A stretch of DNA of 64,000 bases, from the NCBI RefSeq assembly GCF_011038845.1, contig NZ_JAAKDW010000001.1, positions 62,001 to 126,000 on the forward strand. Direction: 5' to 3'. This DNA is from Enterococcus sp. ZJ1622. Its GTDB lineage: Bacteria; Bacillota; Bacilli; Lactobacillales; Enterococcaceae. Within the stretch, counting starts at the first letter, position 1; each line of letters starts with the position of its first letter. The position numbers and the translations under genes were made by a program. Positions 7,970 to 17,603 of this stretch are shown here, piece by piece. The notes under the pieces were generated by a model. It was not told the origin of the DNA and ran no database searches. It was given only the letters and a program-made list of their open reading frames with translations.

Positions 7970-8836
7970 GTGAAAAGAAACATGGACAAGAAAAAGAAAA
8001 AGCGCAGGCTGATCTATACGTTATTCAGCAGTATGATCTTGTTAGGTGTCTTGTTATTATTAGCACCTATCATTTTCGACATGATAGACCTTGCGAAACG
8101 CAACGATCAGGTCGTTAAATATGAGCAGCAACTTCCCGTAGAAGACCCGCAGCTTAAATTAATCAATAAATACAATGAAATGATCGATCATCAGCAAAAA
8201 GAGGAACCAGCTGACAAAGTCGATGTCACAGAGATCCTGAAAGATTTAAAGACGCCGATCGGATATATCGATATACCAAGTATCAAGTTAAAAAACATGG
8301 TGATTTATTTTGGCGATTCTGACTGGGTTCTTAGTCGAGGGATCGGCACTCTGCCATGGACGAGCTTGCCATCTGGCGGTAAGAATACGTTGAGTGGCAT
8401 CACTGGACATTCGGGGCTCGCCAACCAGATTCTGTTTGATAATATCCGTTATCTAAAAAATGGTGATGTATTTTATGTGAACGCTTTTGGAAAGCGGTTA
8501 GCCTATCAAGTCTACGACCAGAAAGTCGTTGATCCGAATGACAAAGAAGCTCCTAAAGCGTTTTATGTCCAAGAAGGAAAAGATCTTGCGGCATTGATGA
8601 CTTGTACCCCATTGTTCATCAATAGTCACCGTCTAGTCGTTTATGGTAAGCGGATTCCCATCAAAAAAGCAAAAGAAGTCAAAACTGCGCATCGTACGGT
8701 CTGGTCATTGGATACGATCTGGATTGCAGTGATGCTATTGTTCTTGCTATTGCTTCTTTTCTGGCTGCTTTATCGGTATGTTCGTGACAAACGAAAGAAA
8801 AAAGAAATGAAGAAGAAAGACGTGACGAACTCATGA
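7970..8836 (+). CDS. srtC: Class C (pilin-polymerising) sortase
   Basis: The 288-residue protein has an N-terminal membrane anchor (about 14-36), a lid-type segment with DSDW at 116-119, and the catalytic triad His147 (TGHSG), Cys212 (TCTP) and Arg221 (HRL). A second hydrophobic segment near 243-265 with a basic tail is typical of class C enzymes. Such enzymes join pilin subunits by isopeptide bonds. I used GTG 7970, nine bases after a GGGGGG ribosome site; ATG at 7982 is the alternative. It opens the pilus operon and overlaps the next sortase gene by four bases. Confidence 0.9.
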   Translation: MKRNMDKKKKKRRLIYTLFSSMILLGVLLLLAPIIFDMIDLAKRNDQVVKYEQQLPVEDPQLKLINKYNEMIDHQQKEEPADKVDVTEILKDLKTPIGYIDIPSIKLKNMVIYFGDSDWVLSRGIGTLPWTSLPSGGKNTLSGITGHSGLANQILFDNIRYLKNGDVFYVNAFGKRLAYQVYDQKVVDPNDKEAPKAFYVQEGKDLAALMTCTPLFINSHRLVVYGKRIPIKKAKEVKTAHRTVWSLDTIWIAVMLLFLLLLLFWLLYRYVRDKRKKKEMKKKDVTNS

Positions 8837-9693
8837 TGAAACGAATCTTTCTTTATTTCTTTCTACCAGTTCTAGTGATTTTTATCAGCACATGCTGGAT
8901 CGATCGAGGCTATGAACAGCTGTTAGAAATACCTGATACCTCTGTTTCATTATCAGATGGACAGGAACAAGCAGCAAAAAATCTACCAGAGTCTTCCCCA
9001 CAAACAAATGAAAACCGTGAAAAGATTTCGGATGCAGGAATGCAAGTACTCGTACAAGCTCGAAAGAAACGAACAAAGACGATCGAACGATTCGGGATTG
9101 GACGCGTAGCCATTCCGGCAGTGAATCTTGAACTGCCAATATTAAACAAAATCACAGAACGCAATCTTTCTACCGGAGCAACGATGTACTTCCCCGAACG
9201 TCCTCTAGGTCAAGGCAATGTCGTTTTAGCGAGTCATAATTTTTCAGATGCAGACGTGTTACTCCATCGGATCGAACAGGTGACGAAAGGGACAAAAATC
9301 TATCTCACAGATTTTACGAATGTTTGGATCTATGAGGTAACAGCTAATGAGATCATTCAAGAAACACAGATTGATGTACTGGATCAACCCGCAGACAACA
9401 CAGCGATAGTCACGTTGATTCGCTGTGAAGGTGGGCCGGGAACCGATTACCGGCGGGTCGTCCAAGGCACTTTGGAAGAAACAGTACCAATAACCCAACT
9501 CAGTGTAGCACAACAAAAAAAACTGGGAATCAGCAGGCAAACAGCAACTGCCAAAAAAGAATCAAGCTGGATGAGTGAGCAGTTGGCTCTCAGTATCCAA
9601 GAAAAACGACCGACAGTTCCGTTACTAATGATCGGTCTAGCGAATTTACTGTTTTTGATCGTACAAGGAATCCTTTTTGTACGTAAGAGCTAG
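8833..9693 (+). CDS. Second, class A-like sortase in the pilus locus
   Basis: A 286-residue sortase with an N-terminal membrane segment, a Ser/Glu/Lys linker, and the catalytic residues His135 (SHNF), Cys198 (LIRC) and Arg207/208 (YRRVVQG). A C-terminal hydrophobic segment (about 262-283) follows, unusual for plain class A enzymes, which have only the N-terminal one. Arg before the catalytic Cys replaces the usual Thr. The ATG overlaps the stop of the class C gene (ATGA). Position inside the pilin cluster suggests it handles one of the non-standard sorting signals of the minor pilin or tip protein, or anchors the pilus to the wall. Confidence 0.85.
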   Translation: MMKRIFLYFFLPVLVIFISTCWIDRGYEQLLEIPDTSVSLSDGQEQAAKNLPESSPQTNENREKISDAGMQVLVQARKKRTKTIERFGIGRVAIPAVNLELPILNKITERNLSTGATMYFPERPLGQGNVVLASHNFSDADVLLHRIEQVTKGTKIYLTDFTNVWIYEVTANEIIQETQIDVLDQPADNTAIVTLIRCEGGPGTDYRRVVQGTLEETVPITQLSVAQQKKLGISRQTATAKKESSWMSEQLALSIQEKRPTVPLLMIGLANLLFLIVQGILFVRKS

Positions 9694-9760
9694 TCAAACA
9701 AACTATCAGCGTGAATTATCTAAACGCTATTTAGGAAATATTCTTAAGGAGGAATTCAAA

Positions 9761-11401
9761 ATGAAACATAAAACAGCCAAAAAATCCCGTAAACTATTGA
9801 GTACATTACTTGTTTCCGGCACATTACTCGGAGCAGTCAGCGCAGCGGGCGCGGTGTCCATCGTAGGAGGAGGATCACAGATCGTTTCAGCGGCAGTTAT
9901 CTCGGATGATACAAGCAAAAGAAGCATCACGATCCATAAATACAGTGATACTGCAGGTGCGGGTGCAGCGGTTGCTGATGACGGGACTTATGAGAATTCT
10001 ATCGACAAAACGGCACATCAGCCACTAGCAAACATCCCATTCAAAGTGATCCGAGTGAAGCCAAAATCTGGCACGACAAGCTCAACCATCAAAGCAGATG
10101 ATCCTTCTACTTACGATGTCGATACAACTTTTACCGCAAAAACACAGATGACGGACGCTGACGGAGAATTGACCTTTGATTTCGGCACGGGTACGGCGAG
10201 TGACGGGCTTTACTTGGTAACTGAATTGTCATCAGCTTCTGTAAAAACACCGACAGCACCTTTTGTTGTCGCAGTGCCACTGACGCTTGAAGGAGCAGCA
10301 GCTGATGCAGATGATTCGCTACTATATGATGTCAATGTCTATCCTAAGAATGCTACAGAAAAAGTGACATTGAGCCCAACGAAATCCCTTGATACGGCAA
10401 CAGGAACTTCCTCGACGACTTCTGTCAAAGCCGGAGAAGATGTTACTTGGGATCTAAACATGAAAGTCCCTTCAAACATCTATACCGCAGCGGCTTCTGA
10501 TGGCTCTACGCAGGAAATCTATGCAGACAAGCTCCAACTGATGGACCCGATCGACACGACTTCATTGGGGATACCTGATCTTTCTAAGATCACCGGTGCA
10601 GCTACGGGCACACTTGGGAATGTGGACTTGATCAATGGGACAGATTTTACTGTTTCAGAAGACACAGCAGATGGATTAGCAGATCACTATACAGTAAAGA
10701 TCGAACTGACTCAAGCAGGTATGAAGAAAGTTGCCGGCTATGAGAATATCTCTTTCAAGATCGCCACAGAAGTGTTGAAAGATAAAAAAGACGGCAGTAT
10801 CTTGAACAGCTTTGATACGTTATACGTAGGTCCAACAGGTGAAAAAACACCAGAAACAACGAATCCGACCCCAGACCCTGATTCAGATGATCAAACACCG
10901 ACGATCCCAGATCCGACTAATCCGGGAGAAAATACCCCAGAAGTCAAAATGGGGAATGTGGATGTGTTAAAAACGAATGAAACCAAACAACCGCTAGCAA
11001 ACGCCGTCTTCAGACTTGCGGCAAGTGAAGCCGATGCGAAAGCAGAAAAATGGGTAACAGATGTAGACGACAAAGTCATCACTTTGACAACAGATGCGCA
11101 AGGAAAGGCTCAATTCACAGGTTTGAAAGTCGATCCGGAATCAGGTGAACAAAACTATTACCTAGTCGAAACTTCTGCACCAACAGGTTATGCGATCGAT
11201 GGGAAAGTCCATGTAGTAACGGCAAAAAATGATTCAGACAACGATGCCACGATCATCGATGTGGACAATAAATGGATCCCGAATCTGCCGATGACCGGGG
11301 ACAATGCCCGTCTGATCCTTTTAGTCACAGCAAGTATATTGATCGCGGCTGGCGGTGGAGCACTTTATATCTATCGTCTTAAAGAACAAGGAAATCACTA
11401 G
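9761..11401 (+). CDS. Major pilin, LPxTG backbone subunit
   Basis: Translation from ATG 9761, behind AAGGAGG, gives 546 residues; the frame is open earlier but lacks a start signal. A signal peptide ends near residue 45. The pilin motif VYPKN at 193-197 supplies the lysine (K196) used for polymerisation. CnaB-type domains follow, with a Pro/Thr-rich linker near residue 370-400, then an E-box (ETSAPTGY, Glu470). The sorting signal LPMTG starts at 509, followed by a hydrophobic segment and an Arg/Lys tail. All hallmarks of a sortase C substrate are present. It is the third gene of the operon, and a hairpin separates it from the minor pilin. Confidence 0.92.
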   Translation: MKHKTAKKSRKLLSTLLVSGTLLGAVSAAGAVSIVGGGSQIVSAAVISDDTSKRSITIHKYSDTAGAGAAVADDGTYENSIDKTAHQPLANIPFKVIRVKPKSGTTSSTIKADDPSTYDVDTTFTAKTQMTDADGELTFDFGTGTASDGLYLVTELSSASVKTPTAPFVVAVPLTLEGAAADADDSLLYDVNVYPKNATEKVTLSPTKSLDTATGTSSTTSVKAGEDVTWDLNMKVPSNIYTAAASDGSTQEIYADKLQLMDPIDTTSLGIPDLSKITGAATGTLGNVDLINGTDFTVSEDTADGLADHYTVKIELTQAGMKKVAGYENISFKIATEVLKDKKDGSILNSFDTLYVGPTGEKTPETTNPTPDPDSDDQTPTIPDPTNPGENTPEVKMGNVDVLKTNETKQPLANAVFRLAASEADAKAEKWVTDVDDKVITLTTDAQGKAQFTGLKVDPESGEQNYYLVETSAPTGYAIDGKVHVVTAKNDSDNDATIIDVDNKWIPNLPMTGDNARLILLVTASILIAAGGGALYIYRLKEQGNH

Positions 11402-11412
11402 CAGTCATAAGT

Positions 11413-11449
11413 GAAGAAGATGTATCTCGTACGCGAGGTACTTCTTTTC
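11413..11449 (+). terminator. Hairpin between major and minor pilin (likely partial terminator or RNA processing site)
   Basis: GTATCTCG pairs with CGAGGTAC around TACG, extended by GAAG/CTTC, and is followed only by CTTTT. It would allow read-through and so lower expression of the downstream pilins relative to the backbone subunit. It lies directly before the AAGGAGG of the next gene. Confidence 0.55.
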
Positions 11450-11471
11450 ACATAGGAAGGAGGAATTTTAC

Positions 11472-12191
11472 ATGAAGCATAAAGGGACATGGTTTAGTGC
11501 GCTGATTGTTAGCCTCATTTATCTTGCATTTGGACAAGCGGTCATTGCGGATGTGCCAGAACTTCCAAATCCTTCGGTAACCGTCGTGAAACGAATGACT
11601 GCCAGTTCTTCTGAAGCAATGCAAGAAACGATCCCTCTTGCAGGTGCCCATTACCGATTGACCCGCATCTTACCTGTCGAGGGGAAAAAGATCGTTGCAG
11701 CAGATCCTGCCACGTATACGATTGCTTCTGGTGAACAAGGATTCACAACTGAACTTGTTACAGATGAAAACGGGCAAGTGGTTTATGATGACGCAGCAAA
11801 ATTGCTCGAAGGTGCTTATTTGCTAGAAGAACTGAAAGGATATGGTGTGGCTGATCCTGCAGCACCGATTGCTTTTTCCTTGCCATTCACAGATGCAGAA
11901 GGTAAGGAATCAGATGATTTTATCTACGAACCAAAATCTGGTCTGACAGGATCTTCAGGAACCAGTGCGACAAATCCTTCAGGAACAGGTGATTCAATGA
12001 ACGGACAAACAGGAGAAGATCAAAAGAACCAGCAAAATGAACAGAGCCAGCCAGTCATCATGCAAACGAGTGGGCGTGTCTGGATGATTTCGCAAAAGGC
12101 ACTCTTTTCAATTGTTGGACTATTCTTAAGTATGATCATCGGTGGATTGGTTCTCTTGAGAAGATATGTAAGGGGGAGAAAGTATGAATAA
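11472..12191 (+). CDS. Minor pilin (small anchor or accessory subunit)
   Basis: A 239-residue secreted protein with a signal peptide (about 1-26), one CnaB-like domain (about 32-155) holding an E-box-like LLEELKGYG, a Ser/Gly/Asn/Gln-rich linker, and a C-terminal hydrophobic segment with an Arg-rich tail. The expected LPxTG is replaced by a degenerate MQTSG just before the membrane segment. Size and place fit a basal pilin that links the shaft to the cell wall. The odd sorting signal may need the dedicated sortase at 8833. It overlaps the start of the tip protein gene by eight bases. Confidence 0.8.
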   Translation: MKHKGTWFSALIVSLIYLAFGQAVIADVPELPNPSVTVVKRMTASSSEAMQETIPLAGAHYRLTRILPVEGKKIVAADPATYTIASGEQGFTTELVTDENGQVVYDDAAKLLEGAYLLEELKGYGVADPAAPIAFSLPFTDAEGKESDDFIYEPKSGLTGSSGTSATNPSGTGDSMNGQTGEDQKNQQNEQSQPVIMQTSGRVWMISQKALFSIVGLFLSMIIGGLVLLRRYVRGRKYE

Positions 12192-15100
12192 AAAAAAGCA
12201 ACTGCCCGCTTTCGACCAATCGCATCAAGCAGACAAGAAAAGCAGCAATAAAACAAGGCTCACTCTGTATTTACGAGGGGTAGTTGTCCTAGCCCTGATC
12301 CTCCAATTGACAGTTTCTGCGCTTGTCCCCATTTATCAGGTAGCAGCGGAAACGACTACCTCCACGACATCAGACAGCACAGTTCCAGTTTCGGATACAG
12401 GAACTCATACGAATACAGATACACTAAAAACTACGACAGCCCAGTCTGATGCCGCAACATCCGAAGAAACAGTGGAATCTACTGAAGTTTCTCAGCCAAA
12501 AGAGAGTGATCCCGAGCGGCTCATACAGGAGATGATGAGGGCGATTGCGCAATTTGGCGATATCAAAGGAACGAATATCAGCATCGCTGAGAAAAAAATA
12601 ACTATTGAATTATCAGCGCAGCTCAGTCAGCAAGCAGATAGCATCAGAACGGTTATCACAACTCTGATACCCGAAGGATACTCTGTAGATATGACAGCAA
12701 AGCAAGCCACAGCGGAACTGAATTTTTGGACACCGCAAGCGGGTGCTAATACTACGCAGAATACCGGGATATACGGAGATGCAGGGCTAGAAAATTATGT
12801 TTACACGAATAATCCATTTCTAGATAAAGTCGCTAGTGACCCTATACCTAGTATGACACAAGTTTTGAAAAAAGGAATATTCGGTACGGCAAAATGGTAT
12901 ATCGATACGAATGGAACTTTGCATATCGGCTCAGGGGCTTTTGCTACTTCAAGTAATACCTCCCCATGGCAGACAATGAGCGCTCAGATTAAAAATATCG
13001 TTTTTGATGGGGAAGTGACTGCAGCATCAGATTCTGAAAGCTTATTTGATGATTTAAGCAATGTTATCTCTATCAAAGGATTAGAAAAACTGGATATGTC
13101 AAACGTTGAGAGTACAACCCGCATGTTTAATAATATGACATCTTTAACAGAATTAAGTGGGATAGGAAGCTGGGAAACAAGTAACATAACGACTATGGAC
13201 AGAATGTTTTACAATGCGTCTTCTTTAACGAGTTTAGATGTTTCGAATTGGCATACAGACAAAGTAACAAATATGTCTGGGATGTTTTATGATAATACAT
13301 CTCTAACTAATTTAGATGTTTCCCATTGGAATACGAGCAATGTAGAGGATCTGTCTTTCATGTTTAGCGGGACGAAATCTTTGACTAGTCTCGATGTATC
13401 AAACTGGGATACAAGTGGAGCATACAACATGCAAAACATGTTTCAACTTACAGGCTTGACGCATCTTGATGTGTCGAAGTGGGACACAAGCAATACAATG
13501 AATATGAATGGTGTGTTTAAAAATGCCAGTTCTTTAGTCAGTCTGAATCTGTCCAATTGGGATACTTCATTCGTCTCGAATATGTATCAGATGTTATCTG
13601 GTGTGTCAGCACTAAAACAAATCACTTTTGGTTCTGGATTTGTCACGCCTCAAGTAACCTCTGATCCAGTGGGGCAGATCGATCTACCCAATGATACGGC
13701 TACGATGCAATGGCGTGCCATTGCCGGCGGTACAGCGGATTCCCCTTTAGGTACTGAGTATATCGGTGCCTACAACAGTGCGGTCAATCCTGTAGACACC
13801 TACGTTCTTGTTCCAGTGACAGCTGATGCGAAAATCCAGTACATCGATGGATCAACTAATACAATGATTGCTGCGGATTCGGTTTCTGGAGCGCCTGCCA
13901 GCACGGTGAATTACGCTATCCTCGATCCATGGAAATCTGATTTATTGAAAAATTTACCCTATGTGTTTGCTGGTGATGGCATGGCAGCATTTGCCCATAC
14001 CCCTGATCCGCTATCAATCAAATTGACCGTAGATACTTTGGATAATCAGACGATTCCGATGAAGAAGATCAAGATAGTAGGAACGACACCGGCTAAAGGG
14101 ATCTTCGGAAACGTCAAATGGTATGTCGATGTAGACGGCATGCTCCATTTGGGCAGTGGCACCTTGGCGGATGCACCTGATACGAATAATGATAGCAAAC
14201 CAAGATCTCCGTGGAATGCATTCAAGGATATAATCACTGGCATAACCATAGACGGTCCTGTAGCAACAACTGCTATTGCCAGCAATTTGTTTGCGAGTCT
14301 GGAAAATGTAAAAACAATCACTGGTTTATCCAATCTTGATGTATCAAAAGCTGAAAAAATGAATGGGATGTTCAGTAATATGGATAATCTAGATTCTATC
14401 GACCTTTCCAGCTGGAACACATCGAATGCAACAGACATGTCCTTCATGTTTAGTGACTCACCTTCTTTGAATAGTATCGATCTGACAGGTTTAGAAACAG
14501 GTAATGTGACTACGATGGAGAATATGTTTTATCAAGGAAAAGATCTGCCATCAAAATTGACTTCTTTAGATCTTAGCAGTTTCGATACTGCTAAAGTAAC
14601 GAATATGTCTGGCATGTTTGCCTCGATCCCAGGAATCGAGACATTGGATATCAGTCATTTCGATACAAGCAATGTGACTACGATGGAGACGATGTTTGCA
14701 TTGATGACAGGACTGAAAAAATTGGATTTAGGTAAATTGGAAACGGAGAACGTCACAGATATGATGAGTATGTTCGCGATGGATAAGTCATTTGAACAAC
14801 TGACCTTAGATGTGACAGATACTTCAAAAGTGACAGCTTCAGGAATGCAGCTGATGTTTGAAGGGATGACCGGCTTGAAGGAAATCACATTCAGCAAGGG
14901 ATTCGTGACCGATGATCCTTCTACAGGAGGATTAGATACAGTAGAATTGCCCAATGACACAGATACAGTGAAATGGCGGAATGTTGCATCTGGTACAGTA
15001 GATGATCCAGCTGGGGAACGTTTTATCGGGGCGTATGATGGGCAGCTGGCAGATACTTATGTTTTGTCCAGAGATAACAGCTTTGTCCCTCAGATACCTG

Positions 15101-15216
15101 ACACAGGCAGCCACCTCCGCTTACTTGCACTGATTAGCGCTAGCCTCATGGTCTTATTCGGCGTGAGCGGTTTGATTTGGATCACAGATGACAGAAAAAA
15201 CAGGAAGAGCGTGTAG
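12184..15216 (+). CDS. Large BspA-like (DUF285 repeat) pilus tip or surface adhesin
   Basis: The 1010-residue protein has a long signal region (hydrophobic about 27-48), a Thr/Ser-rich stretch, then two arrays of about 24-residue repeats of the type LDVSNWDTSNVTNMSGMF (about 290-480 and 700-890). Each array is followed by a related domain that ends in WR..A.GT and a YIGAY motif. These are DUF285/BspA leucine-rich repeats, known from surface lipoproteins and adhesins. A sorting signal IPDTG begins at residue 971, a variant of LPxTG, then membrane segment and basic tail. As the last gene of the pilus operon it is the probable tip adhesin. The two halves look like an internal duplication. Confidence 0.85.
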   Translation: MNKKKQLPAFDQSHQADKKSSNKTRLTLYLRGVVVLALILQLTVSALVPIYQVAAETTTSTTSDSTVPVSDTGTHTNTDTLKTTTAQSDAATSEETVESTEVSQPKESDPERLIQEMMRAIAQFGDIKGTNISIAEKKITIELSAQLSQQADSIRTVITTLIPEGYSVDMTAKQATAELNFWTPQAGANTTQNTGIYGDAGLENYVYTNNPFLDKVASDPIPSMTQVLKKGIFGTAKWYIDTNGTLHIGSGAFATSSNTSPWQTMSAQIKNIVFDGEVTAASDSESLFDDLSNVISIKGLEKLDMSNVESTTRMFNNMTSLTELSGIGSWETSNITTMDRMFYNASSLTSLDVSNWHTDKVTNMSGMFYDNTSLTNLDVSHWNTSNVEDLSFMFSGTKSLTSLDVSNWDTSGAYNMQNMFQLTGLTHLDVSKWDTSNTMNMNGVFKNASSLVSLNLSNWDTSFVSNMYQMLSGVSALKQITFGSGFVTPQVTSDPVGQIDLPNDTATMQWRAIAGGTADSPLGTEYIGAYNSAVNPVDTYVLVPVTADAKIQYIDGSTNTMIAADSVSGAPASTVNYAILDPWKSDLLKNLPYVFAGDGMAAFAHTPDPLSIKLTVDTLDNQTIPMKKIKIVGTTPAKGIFGNVKWYVDVDGMLHLGSGTLADAPDTNNDSKPRSPWNAFKDIITGITIDGPVATTAIASNLFASLENVKTITGLSNLDVSKAEKMNGMFSNMDNLDSIDLSSWNTSNATDMSFMFSDSPSLNSIDLTGLETGNVTTMENMFYQGKDLPSKLTSLDLSSFDTAKVTNMSGMFASIPGIETLDISHFDTSNVTTMETMFALMTGLKKLDLGKLETENVTDMMSMFAMDKSFEQLTLDVTDTSKVTASGMQLMFEGMTGLKEITFSKGFVTDDPSTGGLDTVELPNDTDTVKWRNVASGTVDDPAGERFIGAYDGQLADTYVLSRDNSFVPQIPDTGSHLRLLALISASLMVLFGVSGLIWITDDRKNRKSV

Positions 15217-15428
15217 AAGATAAGGAAACGACGGTTTTATTCCCGCTTTTCAAGTGAGTATATGTCAAAAAACATCAGAAAACATGGCATCGAACCTTGC
15301 AGGTGTTACAATGAAGGCAGGAACTTGGTCGTTATACATCCAAGCAACTGCATTGAAATAAACTGATCGTTATTTTTGATTCACCTCGGGACACAGAAAA
15401 CCAATCACTATCCACGGAGGAGCAGAAG

Positions 15429-15692
15429 TTGTCAAAATTCAAGAAAAACATACTTATCATCGGATTAGGAATTGCTGTCTATTTGTTTACTGCGTATGTG
15501 AATAGCCATGTGCTTTTATTCGCACAACCTTTAGATAAATGGCATCAGTCGAATTCCTATATAGTTAGCGAATTCAGTAACATCTTGGTATGGCTGCTAT
15601 TCACCCCAGCACTTCGAGTCATCACCATCCTAGTCTGCATGGTTCTTTTGATCGTTGTTAATAAAAAGAAAAAAGACTCTAAGCGAGTATGA
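15429..15692 (+). CDS. Small membrane protein with TTG start
   Basis: An 87-residue protein with two hydrophobic segments (about 8-31 and 56-79) and a Lys-rich tail. TTG 15429 is chosen because GGAGG lies eight bases before it. It follows the pilus operon by 212 bp; that gap holds a TACAAT hexamer near 15308 but no clear -35 or terminator. Function unknown; it could be read through from the pilus genes. Confidence 0.6.
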   Translation: MSKFKKNILIIGLGIAVYLFTAYVNSHVLLFAQPLDKWHQSNSYIVSEFSNILVWLLFTPALRVITILVCMVLLIVVNKKKKDSKRV

Positions 15693-15707
15693 AAGTGAAG
15701 AGATTGT

Positions 15708-15787
15708 AATAGACAGACAAATGTTTCCTTTGAGAACAGTGTTTTAGATAACGTTATTCTATCGGAAATTTTGTCTGTCTATTTTTT
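15708..15787 (+). terminator. Terminator with long loop
   Basis: AATAGACAGACAAA at 15708-15721 pairs with TTTTGTCTGTCTATT at 15769-15783, followed by a T-run. The loop of nearly 50 bases is unusually long and could contain a second fold. Confidence 0.65.
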
Positions 15788-15942
15788 CACAAAAACTTGA
15801 AGGGGTAAAAACGTACTCGTTTTAGTAACTAACTTGCTCGAAATTCTTGGAAATCTCTTTTGTCATTATTCCCTAACCACCTAGCAATTCACCCCATCTC
15901 CCTATATAATTTAAATAAAAGGCTTCACTAAAGGAGATCACA

Positions 15943-16305
15943 ATGGACAATCGGTATGCGAATTATTTTTTTCATTTTTCGCACCTGCTGCTTATGACTT
16001 TGCTTCTCGTAGGACTCGTAGATTTTGTTATTGAAGGAGAGGCAGTGGCCACGATCAATAAGGGTTACTTTGGAGTTGCATTTGGGCTGCCTTATATGGC
16101 TGTAAGGACTGCCAGTAAAGGATGGGGAAAAATCCGCCATGTCGCCTTGCTGTTTTTATTTTTTTACGTACCGTCTAAATTGGTCACTTTGTTTGGCATA
16201 CAAGAAGTCGTCCTTGCGATTGGGCCGTATTCGGTGGTCTTGTTCGTGTGCGCTTTGATGGTACTGACAGGATCCTATCTCAAAAAGGCGATCAAAAAGA
16301 ATTGA
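15943..16305 (+). CDS. Membrane protein, 120 residues
   Basis: Four hydrophobic stretches (about 10-30, 41-55, 65-85, 92-110) and a basic C-terminus. AAAGGAG lies six bases before the ATG and a TATAAT hexamer at 15905-15910 is a likely -10. Single gene between two terminators. I do not recognise the family. Confidence 0.65.
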   Translation: MDNRYANYFFHFSHLLLMTLLLVGLVDFVIEGEAVATINKGYFGVAFGLPYMAVRTASKGWGKIRHVALLFLFFYVPSKLVTLFGIQEVVLAIGPYSVVLFVCALMVLTGSYLKKAIKKN

Positions 16306-16313
16306 TCTTTTTT
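16290..16313 (+). terminator. Terminator overlapping the end of the 120-residue membrane protein gene
   Basis: GATCAA pairs with TTGATC and a run of six T follows. The stem overlaps the last codons and the stop. Confidence 0.65.
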
Positions 16314-16556
16314 GTGAGAAGCGCTTAGGCCCTCAATCATACCAGACTTGAAAAACGGTAACAAAACAAGTAGTATATGAATTAGTGGAATGCTACTGGA
16401 ATTTATTTCTGCAGACTGGCTTGTCAGATTGTGGGAAGTGCATCGATTTGTCTTGGATAGTGCAGATGGATAAAGGTGTTCTCGATGGATTTCATCTTGA
16501 GCGCCTTTGTATTTTTTAGTGATTCACAAAAAAACAAGAGTAGGAGAATACGATAG

Positions 16557-17465
16557 ATGAAAAAAAGATTTTTAGCCCTTGCGATTCTAATAGGAGGCGG
16601 CTTGCTGGCAGGATGTACGACAAATACTGGTGACGAAGCAGCCGTGACGTATAAAGGCGGCACGATCTCCGAGCAGGAATTGACAGATAGCTTGAAAAAA
16701 ATGCAAGGTGCAGATTCGACCGTCCAGCAATTGATCGTTTTCCAAGTATTCGAAGAGAAATATGGCGATGATGTTTCAGATAAAAAAGTCGATTCTGAAT
16801 ACAACAAAACCAAAGAACAACTAGGCGATTCATTTGACTCTCAATTGAAAGCAGCTGGCTACACAGAAAAGACCTTCAAAGAAAATCTTAAACAAAGATT
16901 AGCATATCAAGAAGGCTTGGAAAAACACGTCAAATTGACGGACGAAGATCTAAAAACTGCTTGGAAATCCTTCCATCCAGAAGTCGAAGCACAAATCATC
17001 AAAGTAGCAAGCGAAGATGAAGCTAAAGAAGTGAAGAAATCAGCCGACAATGGGGATGACTTTGCTAAATTAGCAAAAGAAAAATCAACAGATACTGAAA
17101 CAAAAGAAGACGGCGGCAAGATCAAGTTCGATTCTCAATCACAAACTGTCCCTGCTGAAGTGCAGGAAGCTGCGTTCAAATTGAAAGACGGTCAGGTTTC
17201 TGACGTGATCACAGCAACGAATGCTTCCACCTATTCCACAGATTACTATGTGGTCAAAATGGTGAAAAACCAGAACAAAGGCAACGACATGGACAAATAC
17301 AAAGATCAATTGAAAGAAATCGCGACACAAACAAAACTGAACGATCAAGCATTTACGACAAAAGTGATCGGCGAAGTCTTGAAAGACGCGAATGTGAAAA
17401 TCAAAGACAAAGACTTTGAGAACGTCTTGAGTACATTCACGACGACCTCTTCTTCAAGCAAATAA
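16557..17465 (+). CDS. prsA: PrsA-like foldase lipoprotein (parvulin peptidyl-prolyl isomerase)
   Basis: A 302-residue exported lipoprotein: a short signal with the lipobox LLAGC (Cys20), a helical N-terminal domain and a parvulin domain at about 130-240. It helps secreted proteins fold at the outer face of the membrane, and its loss usually affects penicillin-binding proteins and exported surface proteins. Many Lys/Asp residues and a Ser/Thr-rich end are typical. It is monocistronic; an upstream AGGAG is seven bases before the ATG and a terminator follows. The surface-protein genes around it are plausible clients. Confidence 0.9.
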   Translation: MKKRFLALAILIGGGLLAGCTTNTGDEAAVTYKGGTISEQELTDSLKKMQGADSTVQQLIVFQVFEEKYGDDVSDKKVDSEYNKTKEQLGDSFDSQLKAAGYTEKTFKENLKQRLAYQEGLEKHVKLTDEDLKTAWKSFHPEVEAQIIKVASEDEAKEVKKSADNGDDFAKLAKEKSTDTETKEDGGKIKFDSQSQTVPAEVQEAAFKLKDGQVSDVITATNASTYSTDYYVVKMVKNQNKGNDMDKYKDQLKEIATQTKLNDQAFTTKVIGEVLKDANVKIKDKDFENVLSTFTTTSSSSK

Positions 17466-17477
17466 TCCATCCATACT

Positions 17478-17515
17478 CACCTAATCATTGATTTTCAATG
17501 GTTGGGTGTTTTTTT
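17478..17515 (+). terminator. Terminator after prsA, possibly bidirectional
   Basis: CACCTAATCATTGA pairs with TCAATGGTTGGGTG across a TTT loop (G-T pairs included), then seven T. The converging Xre gene ends about 90 bp beyond. Confidence 0.8.
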
Positions 17516-17603
17516 GTCATGACTTTGCGAGAGAAAAGAGAAAACTGGATTGATTACAGCTTTTGTTTTATATACGAGAAATGCGTTCATGTAGACACCG
17601 GTT

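Noticed and set aside
9677-9760. 28 extra N-terminal codons on the major pilin
   Set aside because: They overlap the end of the second sortase gene and come before the strong AAGGAGG; the signal peptide begins at 9761.
14046-14447. 133-codon minus-strand frame in the tip adhesin gene
   Set aside because: Shadow arising from the regular DUF285 repeats on the other strand.
16424-16833. Long minus-strand frames over prsA
   Set aside because: They are shadows of the prsA coding strand with Ser/Leu-rich nonsense composition and no start signals.
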